Source: Microtetraspora sp. NBRC 13810
GTDB lineage: Bacteria; Actinomycetota; Actinomycetes; Streptosporangiales; Streptosporangiaceae
Length of the DNA stretch: 64,000 bases
Direction: 5' to 3'
Assembly: GCF_030268685.1 (NCBI RefSeq)
Contig: NZ_BSRQ01000012.1
Span: 186,001-250,000 of the forward strand
Shown here: positions 1 to 8,005 of the stretch, one piece after another
How positions within the stretch are numbered: the stretch's first letter is position 1
How the letters are laid out: each line of letters starts with the position of its first letter
The notes under the pieces: model-generated
What the model saw: only the letters and a program-made list of their open reading frames with translations
What the model was told of the DNA's origin: nothing
Databases searched by the model: none
Translations under genes and position numbers: made by a program

Positions 1-1487
1 CCGCCCGGGGTGCGCGGGACGTCGCCGTAGATCTCGCGGACCGAGGGCAGGATCGCCTCGGCCACGTCGGGGGCGAGATCCGTGGGGCGGCCGATCGCCC
101 TGGCGAGGTCCCAGCCGTGCACCAGCATCTCGATCACGACCTGCTCGACCAGCCGCCAGCCCGGCGCCGGGCCGTACTCCCGGTCGAGCATGCCGGGCTC
201 GCGGAAGACGGCCATCGTCGCCTCCGCCGCCGAGCGGAACGCCGCCACGTGGTCGTCGCCGAGATGGTCGTCGGTGAAGACGTCGGTGCGCGGGGCCCCC
301 GCGGCCAGGCCGGTCCACATCAGGTTCTCCCACACCAGGTGGTTGAGCAGGGTGCGCACGTCCCAGCCGGCACACGGGGTGGGATCGGCCATCATGTCCG
401 GCGTGACCGCGGTCATCAGGGCCTCCACCTCGGCCAGCACCCGGGCGCAGGAGTCCGGCAGCCGGGCCTGCTCGTCGCCGGCCCGCTCGCGGAGCATCTC
501 GGCCACCCGGGCGGTGCGCATCCCCGGCTCCGGGTTGGCGCGCAGCGCGGTGATCAGCCACCGCCCCTCCGCCGCGAGGCTCGGCGGCACCGGCATCCCG
601 TTGATCACACAGGTGAGCTGCCAGTACCGCTCCACCCGGGTGTCGGCGGCCATCTCCAGCTGTTCCAGCAGCAGCCGCCTGGCCTCCGCGCCGTCGCCGC
701 CGGGCCGCCCGGCGTCCGGCTGGGTGGGCAGCCAGGCGGCGACGACATCCGCCACCACCTGGTCGGCGGTCGCCGAGTCCGCGGCGATCCCCTCGGTCAT
801 CGCGGCGGCGACCTTCGCCGTCCACAGGTCGGTGACCTCGCGCACCGAGCCGACGTCCTTCTCGTCGTGCGGGCCGGGGGCGTGCTCGTCGGCGTACTCC
901 GCCATCCGCCGCATGGCCGCGCGCAGGCCCGGGTCGCGTACCAGCTCGTGCAGCTCGATCCAGGCGTCGAGCTGCTCCCGGGTGGGCTCATCGGGCAGGT
1001 CGGGGGTGGCCGCGAGCAACTGGTCGCGGTAGGTCGGGACGTTCAGGCCGTCCACCGTCTCGTCGACCAGCTCGTGGATGATCGCTTTGCGTTCGGCGGC
1101 GGACAGTCGTGCCAGTCTCGTCATCAGGGAAAGCTCCTCGGTGGTGGACCCGCGGGCGGAGATCGCCCGCAGCACCGCCTGCCGCGTCCGCAGCAGGCGG
1201 ATCTGCCCCTCCAGGGCATCGGCATGGATCGCCGCCACCTCCGCCAGGCCGCGCCCGCGATCGACGACGTCCCGGATCGCGGTCATGCCCAGCCCGAGCT
1301 CCCGCAACGTACGGGCCAGCTCAAGCCGGGCCACGGCCTCGGGCTCGTAGAGCCGGTAACCGGCTTCGGTACGGCCGGCCGGCGGCACCACGCCGATGTC
1401 GGACCAGTGCCGGATCAGCTTCACCGACAACCCGGTCCTCCTGGCCAGCTCGCCGATGCTCAACAGCGCGGTGTCGTCGCCATGCAC
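1..1487 (-). CDS. MerR-family regulator fused to a TIGR03086/mycothiol-dependent isomerase-like domain (3' end outside window)
   Basis: The visible 495 codons begin with a MerR winged-helix domain (about residues 9-75; motifs SIGELARRTG and GYRLYEPEAV). A helical linker of unknown family follows, then from about residue 350 a DinB/TIGR03086-like domain with the hallmark motifs CAGWDVRTLLNHLVWEN and HGWDLARAIGRP, whose histidines would bind metal. MerR proteins twist an over-long promoter spacer to activate transcription; the C-terminal domain resembles mycothiol-dependent maleylpyruvate isomerases and could act as a thiol or ligand sensor, which is inference. The GTG start is chosen because it directly precedes the MerR motif; a GGAAG lies 9 nt upstream, and a MerR-type promoter with a palindromic spacer lies at 1503-1526. 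The gene runs off the left edge. Confidence 0.8.
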   Translation of the reverse strand, partial: MHGDDTALLSIGELARRTGLSVKLIRHWSDIGVVPPAGRTEAGYRLYEPEAVARLELARTLRELGLGMTAIRDVVDRGRGLAEVAAIHADALEGQIRLLRTRQAVLRAISARGSTTEELSLMTRLARLSAAERKAIIHELVDETVDGLNVPTYRDQLLAATPDLPDEPTREQLDAWIELHELVRDPGLRAAMRRMAEYADEHAPGPHDEKDVGSVREVTDLWTAKVAAAMTEGIAADSATADQVVADVVAAWLPTQPDAGRPGGDGAEARRLLLEQLEMAADTRVERYWQLTCVINGMPVPPSLAAEGRWLITALRANPEPGMRTARVAEMLRERAGDEQARLPDSCARVLAEVEALMTAVTPDMMADPTPCAGWDVRTLLNHLVWENLMWTGLAAGAPRTDVFTDDHLGDDHVAAFRSAAEATMAVFREPGMLDREYGPAPGWRLVEQVVIEMLVHGWDLARAIGRPTDLAPDVAEAILPSVREIYGDVPRTPG

Positions 1488-1495
1488 GCGACCAA

Positions 1496-1526
1496 GCTTC
1501 CGGTCTCCCACAGTGGGAGAGTCAAC
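1496..1526 (-). promoter_or_regulatory. MerR-type autoregulated promoter with palindromic spacer
   Basis: On the minus strand TTGACT is separated by 19 bp from a weak -10-like GAAGCT. The spacer contains the perfect inverted repeat TCTCCCAC-N1-GTGGGAGA (1504-1520). An over-long spacer with a dyad is the classic MerR-family operator. The GTG lies about 8 nt after the -10-like box, so the transcript may be leaderless. Confidence 0.6.
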
Positions 1527-1642
1527 CCGGGCGGGCCGCCCGGCGCGACGGCCGCCGCGGTGCGAAGGCTCCTTCGCGGCGCGGTAGAGCTGAGAGAGGA
1601 CATGCCGGGACCGGCTTCGAAGCCCGGAAGGCGGCAGTCCGG

Positions 1643-2029
1643 TCAGGGCACCGGGTCGATCTCGACGTGCGGGTCGTACCGGGCGATCTCGTCACCCCGG
1701 TCGGTCAGGATCGGCCAGCCGGTGCTCCGGGCGCACCAGATCACGTGCGCGGCCGTGACGTCCCTGGACCCGTCGAGGATCTCCCCGATGACGCTCACCT
1801 TGCCGGCCGTGAAGTCGTCCACCCTGACGCCCTCCGTGGTGGCCAGTTGGTCCAGCTCCACCTGGGTGTCCAGCGGCGCGATGGAGAAGACCTCGGCGAG
1901 CGCGGTCGAGGGGATGACGATGCCGCCCCCGCGCAGCAGGCAGAGCGTGGTGACGCTGCGGGAGTAGGAGGTCTTCCCGACCGCGATGTCGACCAGCGCG
2001 CTCACGTCGAGCACGCGCCCCGGAATCAT
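1643..2029 (-). CDS. PIN-domain ribonuclease toxin (VapC-like)
   Basis: A 128-residue PIN-domain protein beginning MIPGRVLDVSALVD. Candidate metal-binding acids are D8 in the LDVSALVD strand, E46 in the ALAEVF helix, D90 and D110 (LTDRGD), the usual VapC spacing. VapC toxins cleave tRNA or rRNA until bound by their antitoxin. The ATG overlaps the stop of the upstream gene as ATGA, so the pair is translationally coupled. An upstream in-frame extension is open but overlaps the antitoxin and lacks PIN similarity, so it is not used. The family call is good; the RNA target cannot be read from sequence. Confidence 0.8.
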   Translation of the reverse strand: MIPGRVLDVSALVDIAVGKTSYSRSVTTLCLLRGGGIVIPSTALAEVFSIAPLDTQVELDQLATTEGVRVDDFTAGKVSVIGEILDGSRDVTAAHVIWCARSTGWPILTDRGDEIARYDPHVEIDPVP

Positions 2030-2433
2030 GGCCGGCTCCTCCGCCGGGTCGGAACGCCCACCTGCTCCCACTCCAGGTCGGAGATGCGGTCCACGCCGAG
2101 CGTCTCCGCGGCGTGGTCGAGGTCTTCGCGGTTGAGGTTCCACCGCAGGATCAGCGCGATCACCTGGGACCTGTTGCCGATCTCCCGCTGCACGGCGGTC
2201 CGGACGACGTCGCCCAGCCGCACCCCTTCGGCACGGGCCTTCCGGATCAGCGCCTCGTACTCGGCCTCGTCCAGGCTGACGGTGATCTGGGTGCCGGAAC
2301 GCGACCCCTGCCCGCGGCCCACCTCGGCCAGCCGCTGGAACAACGGCACCGGAGCCGGCTCGGACGCGGGACCGTCGTGGTCGCGGTCGTCCGGCCGCCC
2401 GTCGCCATTCGTGTTCGGCAGGGGATGAGCCAC
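2026..2433 (-). CDS. Antitoxin of a VapBC-type pair, ribbon-helix-helix-like
   Basis: A 135-residue protein with a low-complexity N-terminus (about 45 residues), then a strand-helix-helix element, TQITVSLDEAEYEAL followed by a helix ending VQREIGN, that looks like a CopG/Arc ribbon-helix-helix DNA-binding unit. The acidic C-terminal tail (NREDLDHAAETLG and onward) would be the toxin-binding part. Antitoxins of this type neutralise the PIN toxin and repress their own operon. The GTG start follows a TACCGT box by 6 nt, suggesting a leaderless message. The stop overlaps the toxin ATG by 4 nt. At 135 residues it is longer than typical VapB proteins (70-90). Confidence 0.7.
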   Translation of the reverse strand: MAHPLPNTNGDGRPDDRDHDGPASEPAPVPLFQRLAEVGRGQGSRSGTQITVSLDEAEYEALIRKARAEGVRLGDVVRTAVQREIGNRSQVIALILRWNLNREDLDHAAETLGVDRISDLEWEQVGVPTRRRSRP

Positions 2434-2562
2434 GTTCCGACGGTAGACCGGGAAACGCGCACGCGATAGCCGTTTGCTGGATCTGGGATGGTCGTCCCGC
2501 GGAGGCATAGCGGCGCGGGGCCTGTGACGTCTCCAGGCGGTAACCGCAGTGTGGAGGTGATC

Positions 2563-3093
2563 GTGGACGCCGCAGACGAGCGACGGTTCCGCGAGTTCGT
2601 GTCGGCGCGCTCGCCGGCTTTGATGCGCCTGGCCTATCTGCTGACCGGTGGCGACCAGCACGCGGCGGAGGACCTCCTGCAGACCGCGCTGGCCCAGACG
2701 GCGGCGAGATGGCGGACGGTGGAGTCCGCCGAGGCGTACGTCAGGCAGGTGATGTACCGCCAGCAGATCTCCTGGTGGCGGCTCGCCAGGCGGAGGTACG
2801 AGACGGCCGTGGCCCAGCCTCCCGACCAGGCGGGACCGGACGAGAGTCAGCGGACCGACCTGAAGATCGTGGTCCGCCGCGCGCTGCGGAAGCTCACGCC
2901 CAGGCAGCGTGCCGTACTCGTGCTCAGATATTTCGAAGACCTGCCGGAGGCGGAGGTGGCGGCCGTGCTGGGGTGCTCGGTCGGCACCGTGCGCAGCACC
3001 GCCCACCGCTCACTCGCCCGGCTTCGCACCGTGGCGCCGGAACTGGAAGCGCTGCGCGAGCCCGGCACGATCTTCGGGAAGGCGACGGCGTGA
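2563..3093 (+). CDS. SigE-family ECF RNA polymerase sigma factor
   Basis: A 176-residue ECF sigma factor. Region 2 (about residues 10-75) carries LMRLAYLLTGG and the AEDLLQTAL helix that contacts core enzyme and the -10 element; region 4 (about 105-165) carries LTPRQRAVLVLRYFEDLPEAE and the HTH around LGCSVGTVRS. This is the short actinobacterial 'SigE family' layout. The GTG at 2563 is preferred because GGAGGT lies just upstream (2553-2558) and gives the normal family length; longer in-frame starts exist back to 2488. Its stop overlaps the start of the next gene (GTGA), so the sigma factor and the membrane protein form one unit. Confidence 0.85.
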   Translation: MDAADERRFREFVSARSPALMRLAYLLTGGDQHAAEDLLQTALAQTAARWRTVESAEAYVRQVMYRQQISWWRLARRRYETAVAQPPDQAGPDESQRTDLKIVVRRALRKLTPRQRAVLVLRYFEDLPEAEVAAVLGCSVGTVRSTAHRSLARLRTVAPELEALREPGTIFGKATA

Positions 3094-4331
3094 GCATCGA
3101 CAGATTGCTGGAGGAGACGATGCGCGACTGGGCGGACGAGGCCAGGGTCCCGCCCGACCTGGCCGCCAGGGCGCTCAGGCGGCGCCGGTGGCGGCGGACC
3201 CGGGGGGCGGTGCTCGCGGGGGCGATCGCGATCCTGGTGATCTCCGTGCTGCCCAGGTACGTCGTGCCGCCGCTGCTCGGGAAGGACCCCGGCCGCGCGG
3301 CGACCGTGACGACGGAGGAGAGCGGCGAGCCGACGCAGCAGCCGTCCCGGCCGCCCGCGCTCGCGGAGCCGATCACCGACCCGGAGTCCTCACCGCCGAA
3401 GAAGCTGATCGCGGCCGGGGACGTCGCCGTCTACGCCTACAACGTCTGGGACTACGTCAAGATCTCCGACGAGCGCCAGGTCAGCAGGCTCACCTGGTAC
3501 CTCTACGACGACGGGACGCGGACCTACGAGAAGACCCCGTGGGCACAGCTCGACGTGGCTCCCGGCGGGGAGCGGGTGGCGGTGCTGGAGAAGTTCCCGG
3601 CACGCCGGGTCGGGGTGCTGCGACGGTCCACCGGCCAGGTCGACTGGCTCGACCTGGACCACCAGGTGGCGTCCGTCGCCTGGTCGCCGGACGGCTCCCG
3701 GCTGCTTCTCACCGCCTACCGGTCCGACCCCGACGAGCAGGCCATCCCGGTGAACGGCACCGTGATGATGCTGCCCGGGACGCGTACCGGCTACCTGATC
3801 GCCGAGCCCGGCAGTCCCGTCGCCCCCCGCTTCGTTTCGCTGCCGGCGGATTCCGAGCAGATAGGCACCCGGGCCGACCTCGTCTGGAGCCACGACGGCA
3901 CGCTCGTGTGGGCACCCGTGGCCGAAGCCCCGGGAAAGAAGTACTTCGACCTTGAGGGCCGCCCGTCCGCCGCCCCGCCGCACGAGGCGGACACCTACCA
4001 GCACGCCGGCCTCTCCCCGGACGGCCGCCTCCTGGCGGTGGACGGCACCGGCGGGATCGTCACCGGCGTGAAGGACGTCGCCACCGGCCGGATCACGTCC
4101 CTGGCGCCGGTCGCCGGCCAGTGGATCGAACAACTCGAAGCCTGGGCCGGCCCCGACCTCCTGATCGCCTGGGCCTGCGAACTGGAAGGCACCGACGGCT
4201 GCGCCGTCAGCGAGTTCCGCAACCGCCTGGTCCTCATCACCACCGACGGCACAACCCTCACCCCCCTAACCGGCTACCGCCCCAACAGCCAAGCCCCAGG
4301 CTCCTGGACCCCCCTCATCACCCCCCGCTAA
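3090..4331 (+). CDS. Membrane-anchored WD40/TolB-like beta-propeller protein, putative partner of the SigE-family sigma
   Basis: A 413-residue protein. Residues 1-38 are cytoplasmic and Arg-rich near the membrane, residues 39-55 form one transmembrane helix, and the large exterior part has repeated WSPDG/WSHDG/LSPDG blades (SVAWSPDGSRLLLT, DLVWSHDGTLVWA, GLSPDGRLLAVDG) typical of WD40-like or TolB propellers. It is coupled to the sigma gene by a GTGA overlap. The usual inference is a surface sensor that restrains the sigma factor, but no zinc-type anti-sigma motif is visible, so the mechanism is unknown. Codons near the 3' end are unusually C-rich. Confidence 0.65.
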   Translation: MSIDRLLEETMRDWADEARVPPDLAARALRRRRWRRTRGAVLAGAIAILVISVLPRYVVPPLLGKDPGRAATVTTEESGEPTQQPSRPPALAEPITDPESSPPKKLIAAGDVAVYAYNVWDYVKISDERQVSRLTWYLYDDGTRTYEKTPWAQLDVAPGGERVAVLEKFPARRVGVLRRSTGQVDWLDLDHQVASVAWSPDGSRLLLTAYRSDPDEQAIPVNGTVMMLPGTRTGYLIAEPGSPVAPRFVSLPADSEQIGTRADLVWSHDGTLVWAPVAEAPGKKYFDLEGRPSAAPPHEADTYQHAGLSPDGRLLAVDGTGGIVTGVKDVATGRITSLAPVAGQWIEQLEAWAGPDLLIAWACELEGTDGCAVSEFRNRLVLITTDGTTLTPLTGYRPNSQAPGSWTPLITPR

Positions 4332-4504
4332 CCCACCCCACCCACCTCACCCACGCACCCCACCCACCCCCACGCCGACACACCCCGCCCCGGCCCCTCC
4401 TCCCCGGGGCGGCTATTCACGCCAGCCCCCGAGAGCCCAACGACGGGCACCGCCGTACCCCGTCTCGCCGACGCGGCGCCTCGGGGATTACCTCGGGTGA
4501 GGTG

Positions 4505-4684
4505 ACGCACTCCACGCAGGGGCGCCCCACGCAGGGGCGCCCCACGCAGGTGCGCCCCACACAGGTGCACCCCACGCAGGTGCACCCCACGCAGATGCGC
4601 CTCGCGCAGATGCGCCCCGCGTAGGAGAAGTCCTGGACCAGGCGGCTCCGCACTCCGCCGCCCTCGCGCCGCCGTCCTGTTCAA
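4505..4684 (-). pseudogene. Pentapeptide-repeat-coding relic (8 tandem repeats)
   Basis: Read on the minus strand, a 15-nt unit repeats eight times and encodes GAHLR/EAHLR/GVHLR/GAPLR blocks, matching the A(D/N)LXX pentapeptide pattern of right-handed beta-helix proteins. The frame continues to 4328 but loses the pattern, and the only upstream start is a TTG overlapping the transposase relic, with no ribosome-binding site. It is therefore more likely a fragment or replication-slippage product than a working gene. The repeat itself is certain; the coding interpretation is inference. Confidence 0.4.
4508..4624. repeat. 15-bp tandem repeat, about eight copies
   Basis: The unit is close to CCCCACGCAGGGGCG. 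The copies differ at a few bases (ACGCAGG, ACACAGG, GCGCAGA). The unit length is a multiple of three, which keeps a frame open on the minus strand. Confidence 0.85.
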
Positions 4685-4860
4685 CGCCCGCTACATGGAC
4701 GCCGCCCTGGCCAAGTTGCGCGTCCAGGGCTTCACCGTGCGCGTTGGAGACGTTGCCCGCCTTTCGCCCTTCGTCCACCCCCACGTGAGCGCTACTCGTT
4801 CTCCCTGCCCGGGGGTTATGCGACCCTTGGGTGAGTCGGCCGACACCCCTCCTGACCAGG
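4644..4860 (+). pseudogene. Tn3-family transposase (TnpA) C-terminal relic, frameshifted
   Basis: From 4662 one frame reads RAAVLFNARYMDAALAKLR and then GDVARLSPFVHPHV, closely resembling the conserved C-terminal block of Tn3-family TnpA (typically NTRYMDAAL...DEDVARLSPF...HHINMLGRYSF). At about 4790 the match shifts frame, and the next frame reads RYSFSLPGG. A further shift near 4818 gives MRPLGE, matching the usual LRPLRDP end. Only about 70 of roughly 1000 residues remain, with at least two frame changes. The Tn3 identification rests on remembered consensus and was not searched. Confidence 0.65.
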
Positions 4861-5133
4861 GTGACGGCGGTGGAGGTACCGGGGCTCCACCAGTGGCCCC
4901 ACGCCCAGCCAGAACGGTGTCTCGGCGGCGGCGGCACTCCTCCCGATCATCGGCCGGCGACCGTCGGCGCCCAGTGGACGGTCTCCGGCGCGACGTCCTC
5001 CAACGACTGGCCGCGGCGGTGGTGCTCATGGTCTTCAGCCGAGCCTGGCGGGCGGTCGGTGGCGTCCCGTGAACTCGTTTCGCCGCTCGTGTGAAAGAGG
5101 GGCGACACTGCTTCCTTGAAAAGGCCCAACCAC

Positions 5134-5709
5134 ATGCCGCTCAGTACGACCCTGTCTGACGCCGCCCTGATCGAACGGTCGTGGCGAGATCCCGAGGATT
5201 TCGCCTTGCTGTTCGACAGGCACGCAGGACACATCCACCGCTATGTGGCCCGCAGGCTCGGCGACGACACGGCCGACGACGTCGTCTCCGAGACGTTCCT
5301 CGCCGCGTTCAGGCAGCGCCGCGACTACGACATCGCGCGTCCGGAGGCCCTCCCCTGGTTGTACGGCTTCGCGACCAACTTCATCCGCCGGCATCAGCGC
5401 GCCGAGGTACACCGCTATAAGGCGTACTCGAAAGTGGGCGTGCTTCCGGACGCCGTCGACGCCGCGGAACAGGCTGTTGAGCGGGCGAGCGCGCATGCCG
5501 TACGCCGCCCTCTCGCCCAGGCGCTCGCCTCGCTGAAGGCCCGCGACCGTGACGTCCTCCTGCTCGTGGCCTGGGCCGACCTCACCTACGAGGGGGTCGC
5601 CGACGCCCTGTCGATCCCGATCGGAACAGTTCGTTCCCGCCTCAACCGCGCGCGGGCCGTGGTCCGCGACGCCCTCGGCAGCACCGACCCCATGACGGAG
5701 ATCTCATGA
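5134..5709 (+). CDS. ECF RNA polymerase sigma factor
   Basis: A 191-residue ECF sigma factor. Region 2 (about residues 15-85) has FALLFDRHAGHIHRYVARRLG and the DDVVSETFLAAF core-binding helix; region 4 (about 125-180) has LKARDRDVLLLVAWADLTYEG and the HTH SIPIGTVRSRLNRAR. The ATG at 5134 is chosen over an in-frame TTG at 5116 because AAGG lies 9 nt upstream. Its stop overlaps the ATG of the next gene (ATGA). It belongs to the sigma factors paired with CU044_5270-type membrane proteins, which are taken to be cognate regulators. Confidence 0.85.
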   Translation: MPLSTTLSDAALIERSWRDPEDFALLFDRHAGHIHRYVARRLGDDTADDVVSETFLAAFRQRRDYDIARPEALPWLYGFATNFIRRHQRAEVHRYKAYSKVGVLPDAVDAAEQAVERASAHAVRRPLAQALASLKARDRDVLLLVAWADLTYEGVADALSIPIGTVRSRLNRARAVVRDALGSTDPMTEIS

Positions 5710-6653
5710 ACGACCTGACCGAACTCCGCGACCTGTTCGCCGAGAAGGCGCACCCCACGGCGGACCGTCTCGCCTCCGCCCGTACCGCGCTCCTGGCCGA
5801 AGCCCGCGCGAAGCGGCGGCCCCGGGCGGCCGGCCTGCGGCGTCTGGTGCTGGCAGGCGGCCTGGTCGCGGCGATGACCACAGGGGTGATCGTCGTTCAG
5901 ACGTTCAACTCTGCCGCGCCCGCGAGCGGCGCCGAGGTCCTGAGGCTCGCGGCCGAGGCCGCGAGCGCCGCCCCGTGGCCGGAACCCCGCGACGACCAGT
6001 ACCTCCACTACGAGCGGATCGCGGAGTCGCGCAGCGAGAACGGGGTTCCCAACGTCGTTCCGCGCCACATCACGGGCGAGGTCTGGGAGTCCGTCGACGG
6101 CTCCCGCCCAGAACTGTGGTGGCACAAGCCGGCGAAGTCCATCCCCCGGGGCAACGAGTCCAAGGAACTCCTGCCCCGGTGTCCCAGCGGACCTGGCTCC
6201 GGGCGCCTCGCCTACGCCGACCTCCGTGGATGGCCGACCGACCAGGAGCAGCTCCGGCGCAAACTTGCCGAACGCGGTAACCAGTCGCTGCTCAACAAGG
6301 ATGTCGCGACCCAGATCTGGGGCGGCGTCGTAGGCGTCCTCGGCAGTCCGGTCCCGCCCAAGCAGCAGGCGGCCATCTTCGAGATCGCCGCGACCCTGCC
6401 GGGCATCGAGATAGAAGAGCTCAAGGACGCCACCGGCAAATCGGGCATCGCCGTGACCCGGGTGGACAACCGAGGCCCCGGGGGCGCCATCTCCCGCGAA
6501 TCCCTCATCTTCGACAAGACCTCCTACGTCCTCCTGGGCGGCCAGGAACTCGTGCCGGGGCGAGGTCGTGAACTCTGGTCCATAACCCGTCCGCAGATCA
6601 CCGACGTACTCCCGGCCTGGTCCAAGTCCCTGAAGCCGACGGAGTGCGTCTGA
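5706..6653 (+). CDS. CU044_5270-like membrane protein, sigma-factor partner
   Basis: A 315-residue protein with a cytoplasmic N-terminus (MNDLTELRDLFAEKAHPTAD), one transmembrane helix at about residues 46-66, and an extracytoplasmic domain with the family features QYLHYERIAESRSENG, GEVWESVDGSRPE and a C-terminal block containing GIAVTRVDN and LGGQELVPG. Such proteins almost always follow an ECF sigma gene and are presumed membrane anti-sigma factors or accessory sensors; the function is not proven. The gene overlaps the sigma stop by 4 nt. A strong hairpin at 6697-6730 ends the operon. Confidence 0.75.
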   Translation: MNDLTELRDLFAEKAHPTADRLASARTALLAEARAKRRPRAAGLRRLVLAGGLVAAMTTGVIVVQTFNSAAPASGAEVLRLAAEAASAAPWPEPRDDQYLHYERIAESRSENGVPNVVPRHITGEVWESVDGSRPELWWHKPAKSIPRGNESKELLPRCPSGPGSGRLAYADLRGWPTDQEQLRRKLAERGNQSLLNKDVATQIWGGVVGVLGSPVPPKQQAAIFEIAATLPGIEIEELKDATGKSGIAVTRVDNRGPGGAISRESLIFDKTSYVLLGGQELVPGRGRELWSITRPQITDVLPAWSKSLKPTECV

Positions 6654-6696
6654 GCCCGCGCTCACCGGACGGCGGGCCGACGGGGACGAGGGATAA

Positions 6697-6730
6697 GGCT
6701 TGCGCCCCTCGTGGAGGAGGGGCGCAAGCC
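6697..6730. terminator. Bidirectional hairpin between convergent genes
   Basis: A perfect 14-bp stem (GGCTTGCGCCCCTC and its complement) with a 6-nt loop, located between a plus-strand stop at 6653 and a minus-strand stop at 6750. No U-tract follows, as is common in actinomycetes. Confidence 0.8.
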
Positions 6731-6749
6731 GTACGGTCGGTTGGGGGGA

Positions 6750-7247
6750 TCAGGACGGTCTCTTGGAGGCGTCCTCGCCCTGGTGGTCGGTGTCGACCTT
6801 GTCGGAGACCGTTTCACCGGTTCGCTCGGACTTGGCGCCGGCCCACTGTGAAGCGTCGACGGCGCTGTCCTTCATGGTGTCCGTCCACTGCTGGGCGTTC
6901 TTGCGATACATCATGTAACCTGCGGCACCCACCATCAGCCCGCTCAGGAAGACCAGCATCGGCCACCTGCGGCGTTTGACGGGTGCGGGATCGACCTTCT
7001 TGGCGGCTTCGCTGAGCATCATGCTGACCCTCGGCGCGAGTTGGTCCTCCACCGTGTGGGCCGCCCGGTCCAGCCTGGGAGCCGCCCAGGTTCTGGCGTC
7101 GACGATCCTGGTCGCCGCCACGTCGCGGGCGTTGTCGGCCATGGGGCCGACCCGCTCGGCGGCGCGCGCCAGTTGGACCTTCATCTGGTTCAGCCGCGTG
7201 CGAGGAATAACGACCTCGACGCGGCGCCTTCTATTCTTTAGGGACAC
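6750..7247 (-). CDS. DUF5324-like membrane protein
   Basis: A 165-residue protein: basic N-terminus, a helical amphipathic segment (about residues 20-85: MKVQLARAAERVGPMADNAR, RAAHTVEDQLAPRVSMML), one transmembrane helix at 95-114 after the basic KRRRW, and a polar tail. The layout and its position beside a cyclophilin gene match the uncharacterised DUF5324 family of streptomycetes and relatives. The GTG start is supported by GGGGAGG 5 nt upstream; longer in-frame starts are possible. A link to envelope or division functions is inferred only from the neighbours. Confidence 0.65.
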   Translation of the reverse strand: MSLKNRRRRVEVVIPRTRLNQMKVQLARAAERVGPMADNARDVAATRIVDARTWAAPRLDRAAHTVEDQLAPRVSMMLSEAAKKVDPAPVKRRRWPMLVFLSGLMVGAAGYMMYRKNAQQWTDTMKDSAVDASQWAGAKSERTGETVSDKVDTDHQGEDASKRPS

Positions 7248-7416
7248 GACAACCTCCCCTGTCGTTGGGGCCCGAGACGTCCCCTTCCCGCTCGAAGGCG
7301 GCTCAATCACGACGCGCCGTGGGAGGATGCTGGACAGGCCGTAAGGCCGCAGAAAAGACAAGAACACTCAAACAGGTCCTTGCTGGGCCTCGACTTCGCG
7401 AAGGGGCAGCCGTTCC

Positions 7417-7953
7417 ATGGCTGACAAACTGATCGCCACACTGCGCACCAACCACGGCACCATCAAGGTGCAGCTCTTCCCCAACCAGGCGCCGAAGACC
7501 GTGCGCAACTTCGTCGAGCTGGCCCAGGGAGCCCGCGAGTGGGTGGACCCGCGCACGGGTGAGAAGACCACCGCAAAGCTGTACGACGGCACGATCTTCC
7601 ACCGGGTCATCTCCGGCTTCATGATCCAGGGTGGCGACCCGCTGGGCGAGGGCATCGGCGGCCCCGGCTACCAGTTCGACGACGAGATCAGCGTCGACCT
7701 GTACTTCAACCGCCCCTACCTGCTGGCCATGGCGAACGCCGGCGTCCGCAACGGCCGGGGGACCAACGGCTCGCAGTTCTTCATCACGGTCAACCCGACG
7801 CCGCACCTCAACGGCAAGCACACCATCTTCGGTGAGGTCGTCGAGGGCACCGAGGTCGTCGACACGATCAGCAAGGTGCAGACCGGCCGGTCGGACCGGC
7901 CCGTCCAGGACGTGGTGATCGAAGAGGTGACCGTCGAGAACGTCCCGGCCTGA
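7417..7953 (+). CDS. ppiA: Peptidyl-prolyl cis-trans isomerase, cyclophilin type
   Basis: A 178-residue single-domain cytoplasmic cyclophilin catalysing cis-trans isomerisation of Xaa-Pro bonds. Active-site motifs are FHRVISGFMIQGGDP (residues 61-75, with catalytic R63), NGSQFFIT (118-124) and HTIFGEV (135-141). There is no signal peptide. It lies upstream of crgA and the pkn operon, the same neighbourhood as ppiA in Mycobacterium. It is divergent from the DUF5324-like gene, with about 170 bp between the starts. Confidence 0.95.
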   Translation: MADKLIATLRTNHGTIKVQLFPNQAPKTVRNFVELAQGAREWVDPRTGEKTTAKLYDGTIFHRVISGFMIQGGDPLGEGIGGPGYQFDDEISVDLYFNRPYLLAMANAGVRNGRGTNGSQFFITVNPTPHLNGKHTIFGEVVEGTEVVDTISKVQTGRSDRPVQDVVIEEVTVENVPA

Positions 7954-8005
7954 TCACCCGCCGGTGGAGCGGCGGCCCGCCCCCCACGGGCCACCGCCCC
8001 CCACC

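Larger units (their letters stand above)
4332..5133. other. 800-bp gene-poor scar between two sigma-factor loci
   Basis: No intact gene is convincing here. The segment holds a C-rich run just after 4331, a 15-bp tandem repeat (4508-4624) that reads as pentapeptide repeats on the minus strand, a Tn3-type transposase C-terminal relic (4644-4860), and about 250 bp before the next sigma gene in which nothing recognisable was seen. It looks like the remains of an old mobile insertion. Confidence 0.6.

Noticed and set aside
117-1967. Long open frame on the plus strand
   Set aside because: It lies opposite the MerR fusion and toxin genes, is His/Arg/Gly-rich and has no domain; it is a G+C-driven shadow.
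2434-3006. N-terminal extension of the antitoxin
   Set aside because: It runs antisense to the sigma gene and lacks similarity; the GTG at 2433 is more reasonable.
4695-5072. 125-codon plus-strand frame as a gene
   Set aside because: Only its first 35 codons resemble anything (TnpA), and the similarity then moves to another frame, so it is a relic.
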